Made by a program: the position numbers and the translations under genes
Source: Alphaproteobacteria bacterium
Lineage (GTDB): Bacteria > Myxococcota_A > UBA796 > GCA-2862545
Assembly (NCBI GenBank): GCA_020632875.1
Contig: JACKET010000011.1
Coordinates: 1 to 64,000 of the forward strand
DNA: 64,000 nucleotides
Direction of reading: 5' to 3'
The notes under the pieces: generated by a model
What the model saw: the letters and a program-made list of their open reading frames with translations, nothing else
The model's database searches: none
What the model was told of the DNA's origin: nothing
Shown: piece by piece, positions 44,725 to 52,002 of the stretch
Position numbering within the stretch: the stretch's first letter is position 1
Layout of the letters: the number at the start of each line of letters is the position of its first letter

Positions 44725-46062
44725 GTGAACCTGCTCGAGACCAAATGGGGGCGACTCGCCGCCTTCTTCCTGCTCTACGTGACCGAGGGCCTCCCCCTCG
44801 GCTTCGCGGCGGGCGCCATCGCCGTCTACATGCGGCGCGAGGGCCTCGGCATCGACGAGATGGGCGCGTTCATCGCGGCCTACTACGCGCCCTGGGGCTT
44901 CAAGTGGGCGTTCGGCCCGGTGGTCGACCTGGTGGGCAGCAAGCGCATCGGGCACCGCCGCGGCTGGATCCTGCTGGCCCAGGGCATCCTGATCCTCACG
45001 CTCCTCGCGGCGTCCGGCATCGACTACTCGGCGAACCTCCGCACCTTCACGCTCGTGATGGTGCTCGGCAGCGGGATCTCCGCGCTGCAGGACGTGGCGA
45101 TCGACGCCCTCGCGGTGTCCCGCCTGAAAGAGGAGGAACGCGGCCTCGGCAACGGGCTGATGTTCGCGGGGGCCTACCTCGGTCAGGCGCTCGGCGGGTC
45201 GGGGATGCTGTACCTGGCCGGCGCGATGGGCTCGCTCCAGCCGACGTTCTACGCGGTCGCCGGGCTGGTTGCGTCGGTCTGGCTGATCGCGGCGCTGTTC
45301 ATGGACGAGGGCGGTGAGGGCCCACCGACGGCCGGCGTCGACGCGTCGGCCGTGCTCAAGGCCATCTGGGAGTACGTCAAGGGCGCCGCGACGGCGATCC
45401 TGGGCTCCAGGCAGTCCATCGCGGCCCTCGTGCTGGCGCTCCTCCCTGCGAGCGCGATGGCGATGGGGCTCGCGCTCCAGTCCGCGCTCGCCGTCGAGGT
45501 CGGGCTCTCCGACGAGCAGATCGCGACCCTGGGGCTCGCCGGTGCCATCGCGGCGGCCGCGGGCTCGGTGATGGGCGGCCTGATCTCCGACCGCCTCGGC
45601 CACCGCCGCACGCTCGCCGTGTACGTCGTCGCCACGCTGGTCCCCACGGCCATCCTCGCCTGGCAGATGCAGCAGCACGGGTGGATCGAGCCCATCGCGC
45701 CCGATGCGCCCGACGCACGCGTGCCGGCCGCATCCCTGGTCGCGACGTTCTGGTGGGCCACCGTCGGCTACGGCTTCGCGAGCGGCCTGACGTACGGCAC
45801 CCGCATGGCGATCTTCATGAGCGTCTGTGCGCCGGCCGTCGCAGCGACGCAGTTCACGGCCTACATGGCCGGTGCGAACCTGGCGATCAGCTACTCCGCC
45901 GCGTGGCAGGGCGTCTCGGTCGAGCGCTGGGGCTACCCCGCGACCCTCGCCCTCGACTGCGCGGCCGGTCTGGCCTGCCTGCTGGTGCTGCCCTTCGTGA
46001 AGCCGCGGCAGGAGACCACGACCACCGAAGCGCTCGAGGCAGGCGCGAACCCGTACGGGTAG
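44725..46062 (+). CDS. MFS transporter, AmpG/PAT-like
   Basis: The 445-residue protein (GTG start) has about 12 membrane segments and the AmpG-type opening FFLLYVTEGLPLGFAAGAIA, then FGPVVDLVGSKRIGHRRGWI (the loop motif of MFS), LGSGISALQDVAIDALAVSR and GGLISDRLGHRRTLAVYVVA. AmpG proteins import muropeptides for peptidoglycan recycling; the ALQDVAIDALAV motif is typical of the AmpG/acetyl-CoA transporter group. The exact substrate is not certain. It is followed 6 bp later by a second MFS gene of a different family, and the two are probably cotranscribed. Confidence 0.85.
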   Translation: MNLLETKWGRLAAFFLLYVTEGLPLGFAAGAIAVYMRREGLGIDEMGAFIAAYYAPWGFKWAFGPVVDLVGSKRIGHRRGWILLAQGILILTLLAASGIDYSANLRTFTLVMVLGSGISALQDVAIDALAVSRLKEEERGLGNGLMFAGAYLGQALGGSGMLYLAGAMGSLQPTFYAVAGLVASVWLIAALFMDEGGEGPPTAGVDASAVLKAIWEYVKGAATAILGSRQSIAALVLALLPASAMAMGLALQSALAVEVGLSDEQIATLGLAGAIAAAAGSVMGGLISDRLGHRRTLAVYVVATLVPTAILAWQMQQHGWIEPIAPDAPDARVPAASLVATFWWATVGYGFASGLTYGTRMAIFMSVCAPAVAATQFTAYMAGANLAISYSAAWQGVSVERWGYPATLALDCAAGLACLLVLPFVKPRQETTTTEALEAGANPYG

Positions 46063-46068
46063 GGGCGG

Positions 46069-47418
46069 ATGGACGACGCACGGGCGACCCGCCGCAGGAT
46101 CTGGGGCTGGTTCTTCTTCGACTTCGCCAGCCAGCCGTACAACACGCTGCTGCTGACGTTCATCTTCGGGCCGTACTTCGCGACCGTCGTGGGCGACCCG
46201 GTGCGCGCGCAGAGCCTGTGGGGCGTGGCGCTCAGCATCTCCGGCGCGAGCATCGCGCTCCTCGCGCCCATCCTCGGCGCCATGGCCGACGGATCCGGGC
46301 GTCGGATGCCGTGGATCGTCTTCTTCTCGGTGCTGTACGTGCTGTGCGCGTCGGTGCTGTGGATCGCGGCTCCCGGCACGTCGCAGGTCGTTCCGGTGCT
46401 CGTGGCGTTCGGCGTCGGGCTCGTCGCGATGGAGTTCGCGACGACCTTCACCAACGCGATGCTCCCCGACCTCGGGCCACCCGAGGAGATCGGGCGGATC
46501 TCGGGCTCCGGCTGGGCCTTCGGGTACGTCGGCGGCGTCCTCGCGCTGGCCGTGATGCTGCTGTTCCTCGCCGAGAACGAAGCGGGCGTCACGCTGCTCG
46601 GCCGGCCGCCGATCCTCGGCCTCGACCCGGCGGCGCGCGAGGGCACCCGGTCGGTCGGGCCGTTCGTGGGGCTCTGGTACGCGGTGTTCATGGTCCCCTT
46701 CTGGCTCTGGGTCCGCGACCGGCCGGGCGTCGGGCCACGTCAGTCGGTCGCAGCGGGGCTCCGCGACCTGCGCGACACGCTCCGCATGCTCCCGTCGAGC
46801 CGCAGCCTGGCGGCCTACCTCGCGTCCTCGATGCTCTACCGCGACGCGCTGAACGGCATGTTCACGTTCGGCGGCATCTACGCGCTCGGCACGCTCGACT
46901 GGTCGGTGGTCGACATCGGGCTGTTCGGCATCGTCGCGGCCATCTCCGGCGCGGTGTTCGCGTTCCTCGGCGGCCGGGCCGACAGCGCGCTCGGCCCGAA
47001 GACCGTGATCGTCGGGTGCATCGCGGTGCTCCTCGGCGTGGCCATCGTGCTCGTCACCATCTCGCCGACCTCGCTGCTCGGTATCCCGCTGGCCGAGGGC
47101 TCGTCCCTCCCCGACATCGTGTTCTTCCTGTGCGGTGCGCTCATCGGTGGGGCCGGCGGGGCGCTTCAGTCCTCGTCGCGCACGATGATGGTGCGCCAGT
47201 CCCATCCCGACCGGATGACCCAGTCTTTCGGGCTGTTCGCGCTCGCGGGCAAGGCGACCTCGTTCGTGGCGCCCGCCGCCATCGCGTGGGTCACCGACGC
47301 GACGGGCAGCCAGCGCCTGGGCATCACGCCGCTGATCGCCCTGTTCGCGCTCGGCCTCGTGCTGCTCGCGTGGGTCGACAGCGAGCCCGTCACCAGCCCG
47401 GGAACGGCACCCGCTTGA
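46069..47418 (+). CDS. MFS transporter, UMF1/Atg22-like
   Basis: The 449-residue protein has about 12 hydrophobic segments. The start reads RRIWGWFFFDFASQPYNTLL, the hallmark W-x-x-F/Y-D-x-A-x-x-x-Y/F of the UMF1 (Atg22-like) family, followed by LAPILGAMADGSGRRMPWIV and TFTNAMLPDLGPPEEIGRIS. The C-terminal half has GGAGGALQSSSRTMMVRQSH and FGLFALAGKATSFVAP, again typical of UMF1. Fungal Atg22 effluxes amino acids from vacuoles; bacterial substrates are unknown. Its 3' end overlaps the convergent yaeQ 3' end by 29 bp. Confidence 0.88.
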   Translation: MDDARATRRRIWGWFFFDFASQPYNTLLLTFIFGPYFATVVGDPVRAQSLWGVALSISGASIALLAPILGAMADGSGRRMPWIVFFSVLYVLCASVLWIAAPGTSQVVPVLVAFGVGLVAMEFATTFTNAMLPDLGPPEEIGRISGSGWAFGYVGGVLALAVMLLFLAENEAGVTLLGRPPILGLDPAAREGTRSVGPFVGLWYAVFMVPFWLWVRDRPGVGPRQSVAAGLRDLRDTLRMLPSSRSLAAYLASSMLYRDALNGMFTFGGIYALGTLDWSVVDIGLFGIVAAISGAVFAFLGGRADSALGPKTVIVGCIAVLLGVAIVLVTISPTSLLGIPLAEGSSLPDIVFFLCGALIGGAGGALQSSSRTMMVRQSHPDRMTQSFGLFALAGKATSFVAPAAIAWVTDATGSQRLGITPLIALFALGLVLLAWVDSEPVTSPGTAPA

Positions 47419-47935
47419 GGGTCGTGGACAGGCTCTCGCCTTCGATCTCGACGTAGAGCGTGTCTTCGAGCACTGACAGGCTCCACGCGTTGCGGCGCTC
47501 GAGGCGCGACGCGAGGGTCTCGACGAAGGCCGGGTCGAGCAGGACGACGCGGATCGAAGCGGCGCCGTGCACCCGCTGCCCGGCGAGGGACGCGAGCCAC
47601 GGGTCGGCGCCGCGGTGGCAGTACACCGCCACGCGGTCGGCGGCCTTGCTGGCCTTGTGCAGGCGCGTGGCGTCGGGCGTGCCGACCTCGATCCACGCGA
47701 CCAGCTGACCGGTGAGGTCGCGCACCCAGACGGCGGGCTCTTCGCCGGCCTTCAGGCCCTGGCTGAACGCGATGCCCTCTTCGAGCTCGAGCACGTAGGC
47801 GAGCACACGCGCGACCAGGTAGGCGTCGGACTCGGACGGATGGCGCGCCACGTCGAGCGACACCGATTCGTAGACCCCGCGGTCGACGTCGGAGAGGTCG
47901 ATCTCGAACTTGAAGACGGTGGAGCCGAGCGCCAT
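47390..47935 (-). CDS. yaeQ: YaeQ family protein
   Basis: The 181-residue product matches YaeQ over its full length: MALGSTVFKFEIDLSDVDRG, VARHPSESDAYLVARVLAYV, EEPAVWVRDLTGQLVAWIEV, GTPDATRLHKASKAADRVAV and YCHRGADPW. The fold is a PD-(D/E)XK nuclease-like domain, with an acidic pair around WIEVG and a K in HKASK, though a nuclease function is not shown for YaeQ; the E. coli protein was first linked to compensation for loss of RfaH. No partner gene is adjacent. TAGGAT lies 6 nt before the ATG, and no ribosome binding site is visible. The gene sits between an MFS permease and a REP-associated transposase. Confidence 0.93.
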   Translation of the reverse strand: MALGSTVFKFEIDLSDVDRGVYESVSLDVARHPSESDAYLVARVLAYVLELEEGIAFSQGLKAGEEPAVWVRDLTGQLVAWIEVGTPDATRLHKASKAADRVAVYCHRGADPWLASLAGQRVHGAASIRVVLLDPAFVETLASRLERRNAWSLSVLEDTLYVEIEGESLSTTLKRVPFPGW

Positions 47936-47941
47936 GCGGCA

Positions 47942-47947
47942 ATCCTA
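47942..47947 (-). promoter_or_regulatory. -10-like hexamer TAGGAT, probable leaderless start of yaeQ
   Basis: On the reverse strand TAGGAT ends 6 nt before ATG 47935. The TAG also provides the expected stop codon of the upstream transposase if its frameshift is corrected. Confidence 0.45.
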
Positions 47948-48638
47948 CTCTCTGACGAGGAGTGTGCGGACCAGGTTGCGGCCCGATCTCGCGGGCGATG
48001 GCCGCGGTGCCGAGCCCCCTCTCGGCGAGGCGGGCGCACTCGCGGCGGAGAGCGTTCCGGCGGGACGCTTCGAACAGGTGGTCGGGGTCGAAGGTGGACG
48101 GCCCGTCGCGCCCGACGCCCGCGTCGCCGAGGTAGGCGAGGTAGCCCTCGACGCCCCCGTGCAGATCGAGCAGCTCGTCGCGGCGGAGCCACGCTGGGCC
48201 GCCGTGGACGTAGGCGCGGTGGCTCGTCCAGCGCGCGCGGGCCGCGGTGCGCGCCATTCCGGCGCGGACGGGATTCAGGTGGAGGTACACCAGCAGGTGG
48301 CGCCAGTACGCTTCGTCTTCGACGCATCGGTTCTGGAAGCGGCCGCGGAACACCATGCCATCCCACCCTCTGCGTGCGTTGATGTGTTGGACGAACCGGC
48401 CGCCCAGCCACTGCATGCCCTCGGACAGCCTCCCGTACCGGCTCTCGACCATCAGATGGTAGTGGTTCGGCATGAGCGCGTAGCCGTGGATGCGGAGGCC
48501 GTACTCCTCGGGCATCTCGGCGAGGTACCCGAGGAACAGCTCGCACGCATCGCGTCGGTGGAACATGGGCTCGCGTCGCCTTCCGCGGTTGAAGACGTGG
48601 TGACGGGAACCGGGTGTGTCGTTTCGTGGAGGTCGCAT
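47945..48638 (-). CDS. REP-associated tyrosine transposase (RAYT, Y1 type), frameshifted near the 3' end
   Basis: The product begins MRPPRNDTPGSRHHVFNRGR, then IHGYALMPNHYHLMVESRYG with the metal-binding H-x-H (HYH) of the Y1 HUH superfamily, GRFVQHINARRGWDGMVFRG, RFQNRCVEDEAYWRHLLVYL and HLNPVRAGM, all diagnostic of RAYT transposases. After LGTAAIAREIG the frame runs on into yaeQ, but a shift by one base gives RNLVRTLLVRE and a TAG at 47945. That tail looks like the usual HTH end of these proteins. The 694-nt interval is one base more than a multiple of three, consistent with a single extra base near 47978. Two REP-like units lie 64 bp upstream. Confidence 0.85.
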
Positions 48639-48701
48639 GGACCGTACCTACACGACCGCGGCGCTGGTCGACCCAGGTCGGCGTCCAGATTTCCGGTCCG
48701 G

Positions 48702-48893
48702 CCTGTCCCGATCGTGCCAGAGCCTCCGCGAGACGCCGGCCAGCACGAGAGGATCGGGTGTCCAATTCGGGTCAGACCCGATCCGGACAGGGGGTCCGCG
48801 CCTGTCCCGATCGTGCCAGAGCCTCCGCGGGACGCCGGCCAGCACGGGAGAATCGGGTGTCCAATTCGGGTCAGACCCGAATGGGACAGGGGG
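48702..48893. repeat. Two tandem REP-like units
   Basis: Two 93-bp units, 48702-48794 and 48801-48893, differ at only a handful of positions and are separated by TCCGCG. Each starts CCTGTCCC and ends GGACAGGGGG (inverted ends). Each holds CCCGATCGTGC with a later GCAC plus GATCGGG (or AATCGGG) arm, and a short palindrome TCGGGT-CAG-ACCCGA (ATTCGGGT-CAG-ACCCGAAT in unit 2). Paired short hairpins beside a RAYT gene are the hallmark of REP/BIME elements. Confidence 0.8.
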
Positions 48894-50004
48894 ATTCCAG
48901 GGTGGTCCGCGCCTCCGCGGCGTACCGGGCGGCGTCTTCGCGGTGGACGGGGTGCTCGCCGAGGTCGAGGGCCTCGAGCTTGCGGAGCGCCACGGCGCGC
49001 TGGCCGAGGTGCGCCAGGATGCACGCCTCGAGCGCGTCGAACACCGGGCGCCGCGACTCGCCGCCGAACGCTCGCGTGCGGCCCGCCTCCACCGCGTCGA
49101 GCGCGGCCTCGGGGTCGGACACCCGGAACACCCGCCCGAACGCGAGGAGCGTCGAGGGCGACAGGGGGTACGCCTCGACCGCGGCTCGCGCGAGGCCCTC
49201 CGCGCGCGGGTCCTCGCGATCCGCGAGGATCTCGATCACCACGTGGACCGGGCCGACCGCCGGGAGCGACGACACCAGCCGCCGGTACCGCTCCAGCGCC
49301 TCGTCCGCTCGCCCGCACCGCCGCAGGGCCTCGAGCACGAGCGGATGGTCGTCCACCATCCCGCCGAACGACATCGTCGCCAGGCCTTCGAGGTCCCCGC
49401 GGTTCCACGCCCGCTCGGCGCGCACGAACCCGGCGATGGCCACGGCGACCAGCGCGATACCCAGCACGAGCGCCGCAGCCGTGAGCCCCATCACGCCGGC
49501 CACGATCGTGCGCAGCTCCGCGTCCGACGCGTCCTCGAGCGGCCCGTACGCAGCCTCGAGCCAGCCGAGCACACCGCCGGCCCCGACGCACAGCACGATC
49601 AGCGGCCACACCCACCGCGTCGTCCGGCTCGGCGTGCGGATGCCGAGCCACAGCAGCGGCACGCATGCGAGCAGCACCGCCATGCAGAACGTCACCGGAT
49701 CGAGCTTCGGACGCGCGATCCACGTGAACGTCGCCACGATCAGCGTCCCGAGCATCACGGCGAGCGGCTCGGTCCGCAGCACGCGCGGCGCCACGACCGC
49801 GTCCACCACGCGCCGCGCCCGCCACTGGTGCCGCAGCAGGAACGCCAGGCCCCCGAGCATCCCGAGCGCCGGCAGCACCGCGAAACGCCCGACCCACTCG
49901 CCCCAGACCTCGAATCCCGGCATCGCGAACAACGCCGTCGACGACGAGGTCATGGTCGCGACCAGGAACCCGCTGAACGCGTACCACGTCACGCCGACCA
50001 GCAT
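48871..50004 (-). CDS. Polytopic membrane protein with TPR-like cytoplasmic domain
   Basis: With ATG 50004 the product is 377 residues. Residues about 1-220 hold some six hydrophobic segments (VGVTWYAFSGFLVATMTSSS, FAVLPALGMLGGLAFLLRHQ, PLAVMLGTLIVATFTWIARP). The C-terminal half is helical with tetratricopeptide-like composition (HPLVLEALRRCGRADEALER, AVEAYPLSPSTLLAFGRVFR, PVFDALEACILAHLGQRAVA). This resembles rhomboid-protease-like or membrane-TPR proteins of Myxococcota, but no catalytic Ser/His pair is seen. The stop codon and last seven codons lie inside the second REP-like unit, so the 3' end was probably altered by repeat insertion. The gene follows the thioredoxin-like gene with 46 bp between. 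Confidence 0.6.
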   Translation of the reverse strand: MLVGVTWYAFSGFLVATMTSSSTALFAMPGFEVWGEWVGRFAVLPALGMLGGLAFLLRHQWRARRVVDAVVAPRVLRTEPLAVMLGTLIVATFTWIARPKLDPVTFCMAVLLACVPLLWLGIRTPSRTTRWVWPLIVLCVGAGGVLGWLEAAYGPLEDASDAELRTIVAGVMGLTAAALVLGIALVAVAIAGFVRAERAWNRGDLEGLATMSFGGMVDDHPLVLEALRRCGRADEALERYRRLVSSLPAVGPVHVVIEILADREDPRAEGLARAAVEAYPLSPSTLLAFGRVFRVSDPEAALDAVEAGRTRAFGGESRRPVFDALEACILAHLGQRAVALRKLEALDLGEHPVHREDAARYAAEARTTLESPCPIRV

Positions 50005-50050
50005 CTCGGCCCGGCGCGACCGCGCGACGTCCGCGAGCCCGCCCTCCAGG

Positions 50051-51391
50051 TCAGTCCCCGGCGGTCTGGCGCGCCAACACGTCGGCCAGCGCGCGCGCGT
50101 CGATGTGCTTGACGAGCACCCGGTGGTCGCCGTCGAGCACGAAGAGCCGCGGCGTTCCGTGCACGTCCCAGCCGGCGAGCGCGTCTTCGGCACCCGCGGG
50201 ACGCGCGACGTGCACGCCCCGCTCGAGGCCCCACCCCGCGAGCGTGTCGGCCCAGCCGGGCTGATCGTCGAGGCTCACCGTGTACACCCCGACCTCGGGA
50301 TGCTGCGCCAGCACCGCTGCCATCTCCGGGACCTGGCGCTTGCAGCTGCCGCACGCGGGGTCCCAGAACAGCACGACGGTCGCGGGGCCCTGCACGTCAG
50401 CGAGCGCGCGGCGCCGGCCCTTCGCGTCGGGCAGGGAGAGGTCGGGCGGCTTCGCCCCGCACTGCGTGGGCGACAGTCGGTCGGCGTTCGCGACGATGCG
50501 CGCCACCGTCTCGGGGTCGGCCCAGGTCGCGTCGCCCGTGCGGTACACCGTGTCGACGAGGTGCACGTAGACCGCGTCGAAGCACACGATCTTCGACTCG
50601 GCGTACCGGTTCAGCAGCGTCACGGCGACGTACTCGAACACCTCGGGGTTCGCGCGCGCCCGCGACACGAGCTCGCTCACCGCCTCGATCTGCGCCGTGT
50701 GGGTGCGCCCGGTCAGGCGGTCGAGGTAGGTCAGCAGCTTCTGCTCGAGGATCGGCGACCGCACGAGCCCCGGCTGCGCGAAGTCGACGCCATCGAAGAA
50801 GTGCGCCCGGAACCAGTCGAAGCGCGCGGCCTCGTCGGTGACCTCCGCGGGGACGACCGGCTCGCGCGCCGCGGCGAGCATGGCGGCGGCGAGCCAGTCC
50901 GGGTGTTTCGCGATCAGCGCATCCTGCGCCGCCCAGACCTTCGCGCGCACGGCCTCTTCCGCGGCCTTCAGCTCCGGCGAGCCGCGTTCGCCGGCGTGCT
51001 CGAGCTGCACCCGGCGCATCGCGTCGGCCTGCTCGGCCTGGAAGCGCGCCAGCTCGAGGAACGCCGCGTTCTCGTCGGACCCGGTGACCTTCGCCGTGCC
51101 CCGCCAGTCCGGCGCCGTCACCTGCACCGCGAAGTCCTGGTCGTCCGACACGACGAGATCGACGAGATCGCGGTCGGGAGGCAGCACCACGAAGTAGTGG
51201 CCCGGCGCCAGGGGCTCGTCGCCCTCGAACACCACGCGGCCCGCCCCCTCCACCGCCTTCTCGTCGACCACGTAGGACTTCGAGCCCCGGTGGTACCCGA
51301 GGATCACGGCCCCCGCGGGCACGGGGCCCCGCAGGTCGACCTCGATCCGATGGCCGCCCGCGAAGGCCGCCGCCAGCAGGGCGCTCAGCAT
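50051..51391 (-). CDS. Secreted thioredoxin-like (TlpA/ResA type) protein
   Basis: The 446-residue product has a signal peptide (MLSALLAAAFAGG). Residues about 20-120 are beta-rich (DUF4369-like N-terminus as in TlpA-type proteins), then a helical DUF5106-like region (LELARFQAEQADAMRRVQLE and following). The C-terminal thioredoxin fold (about 310-446) has FWDPACGSCKRQVPEMAAVL with the redox pair CGSC, VYTVSLDDQPGWAD, and the cis-Pro in VHGTPRLFVLDGDHRVL. It should catalyse thiol-disulfide exchange in the periplasm. This three-part layout is more usual in Bacteroidota, so its presence here may be old transfer or parallel evolution. Confidence 0.85.
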   Translation of the reverse strand: MLSALLAAAFAGGHRIEVDLRGPVPAGAVILGYHRGSKSYVVDEKAVEGAGRVVFEGDEPLAPGHYFVVLPPDRDLVDLVVSDDQDFAVQVTAPDWRGTAKVTGSDENAAFLELARFQAEQADAMRRVQLEHAGERGSPELKAAEEAVRAKVWAAQDALIAKHPDWLAAAMLAAAREPVVPAEVTDEAARFDWFRAHFFDGVDFAQPGLVRSPILEQKLLTYLDRLTGRTHTAQIEAVSELVSRARANPEVFEYVAVTLLNRYAESKIVCFDAVYVHLVDTVYRTGDATWADPETVARIVANADRLSPTQCGAKPPDLSLPDAKGRRRALADVQGPATVVLFWDPACGSCKRQVPEMAAVLAQHPEVGVYTVSLDDQPGWADTLAGWGLERGVHVARPAGAEDALAGWDVHGTPRLFVLDGDHRVLVKHIDARALADVLARQTAGD

Positions 51392-51449
51392 GCCACCCCC
51401 TATCCCAGCCGAATGCCTGTCCCCGTGTCTCCAGTCGTCTGCGGAGGTC

Positions 51450-51953
51450 TCAGGCGTTGCCGCGGAGCGTCAGGTTCTCTTCGACGAGCCCGAAGATCCC
51501 TGCGACCGCCTCGAGGAACGCGAGGTCGTAGTCGTCGAAACCCCCGCGTTTGTTGAGGATCTGCAGCACGCCCAGCACGCGCTTCGACGCGTCGAGCAGC
51601 GGCACGGCGAGCACGGTCTCGGTGCGGTAGCCCGACGCCTTGTCCCACCGGGCGTCGAACCGATCGTCCTTCAGGACGTCGTTGATGCGTAGTGGGATGC
51701 CCGCCATCGCGACCCAGCCGGCGAGCCCCTGGCCGACCTTCAGGCGGATGTCGAGCGTGGAGTCGCCGAGCACGATGTGGGAGCACAGCTCGCCCGTGGC
51801 GGGCTCGATCAGGTAGAGCGTGCCGCGATCGGCGCCCAGCACCTCGACGACCTTCTGGACGAGCTCGCCGAGCCCCGCGTCGCGCTCGCCGCTGGCCCGG
51901 GCCCGCTTCGCGAGCTCGATCAGCGCGTCCAACCTCTTCTGGGCCCAGGACAT
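51450..51953 (-). CDS. Single-domain GAF protein
   Basis: The 167-residue protein starts at ATG 51953 after GGAGG. It is one GAF domain: ALIELAKRARASGERDAGLG, VVEVLGADRGTLYLIEPATG, IRLKVGQGLAGWVAMAGIPL, RINDVLKDDRFDARWDKASG and YRTETVLAVPLLDASKRVLG. The ligand is unknown (cyclic nucleotide, small molecule or redox). No effector domain is attached, so it must act through a partner; the adjacent kinase on the same strand (52003, 49 bp upstream) is the best candidate. There is no membrane segment. Confidence 0.88.
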   Translation of the reverse strand: MSWAQKRLDALIELAKRARASGERDAGLGELVQKVVEVLGADRGTLYLIEPATGELCSHIVLGDSTLDIRLKVGQGLAGWVAMAGIPLRINDVLKDDRFDARWDKASGYRTETVLAVPLLDASKRVLGVLQILNKRGGFDDYDLAFLEAVAGIFGLVEENLTLRGNA

Positions 51954-52002
51954 GGAAGCCTCCGATGCACCGCTCGTATCGGACGGCCCGCCGGATGGCG
52001 AC

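Noticed and set aside
48702..48893. CRISPR-like direct repeat
   Set aside because: Only two units of 93 bp with a 6-bp spacer, internally palindromic and no cas genes; fits REP-like elements instead.
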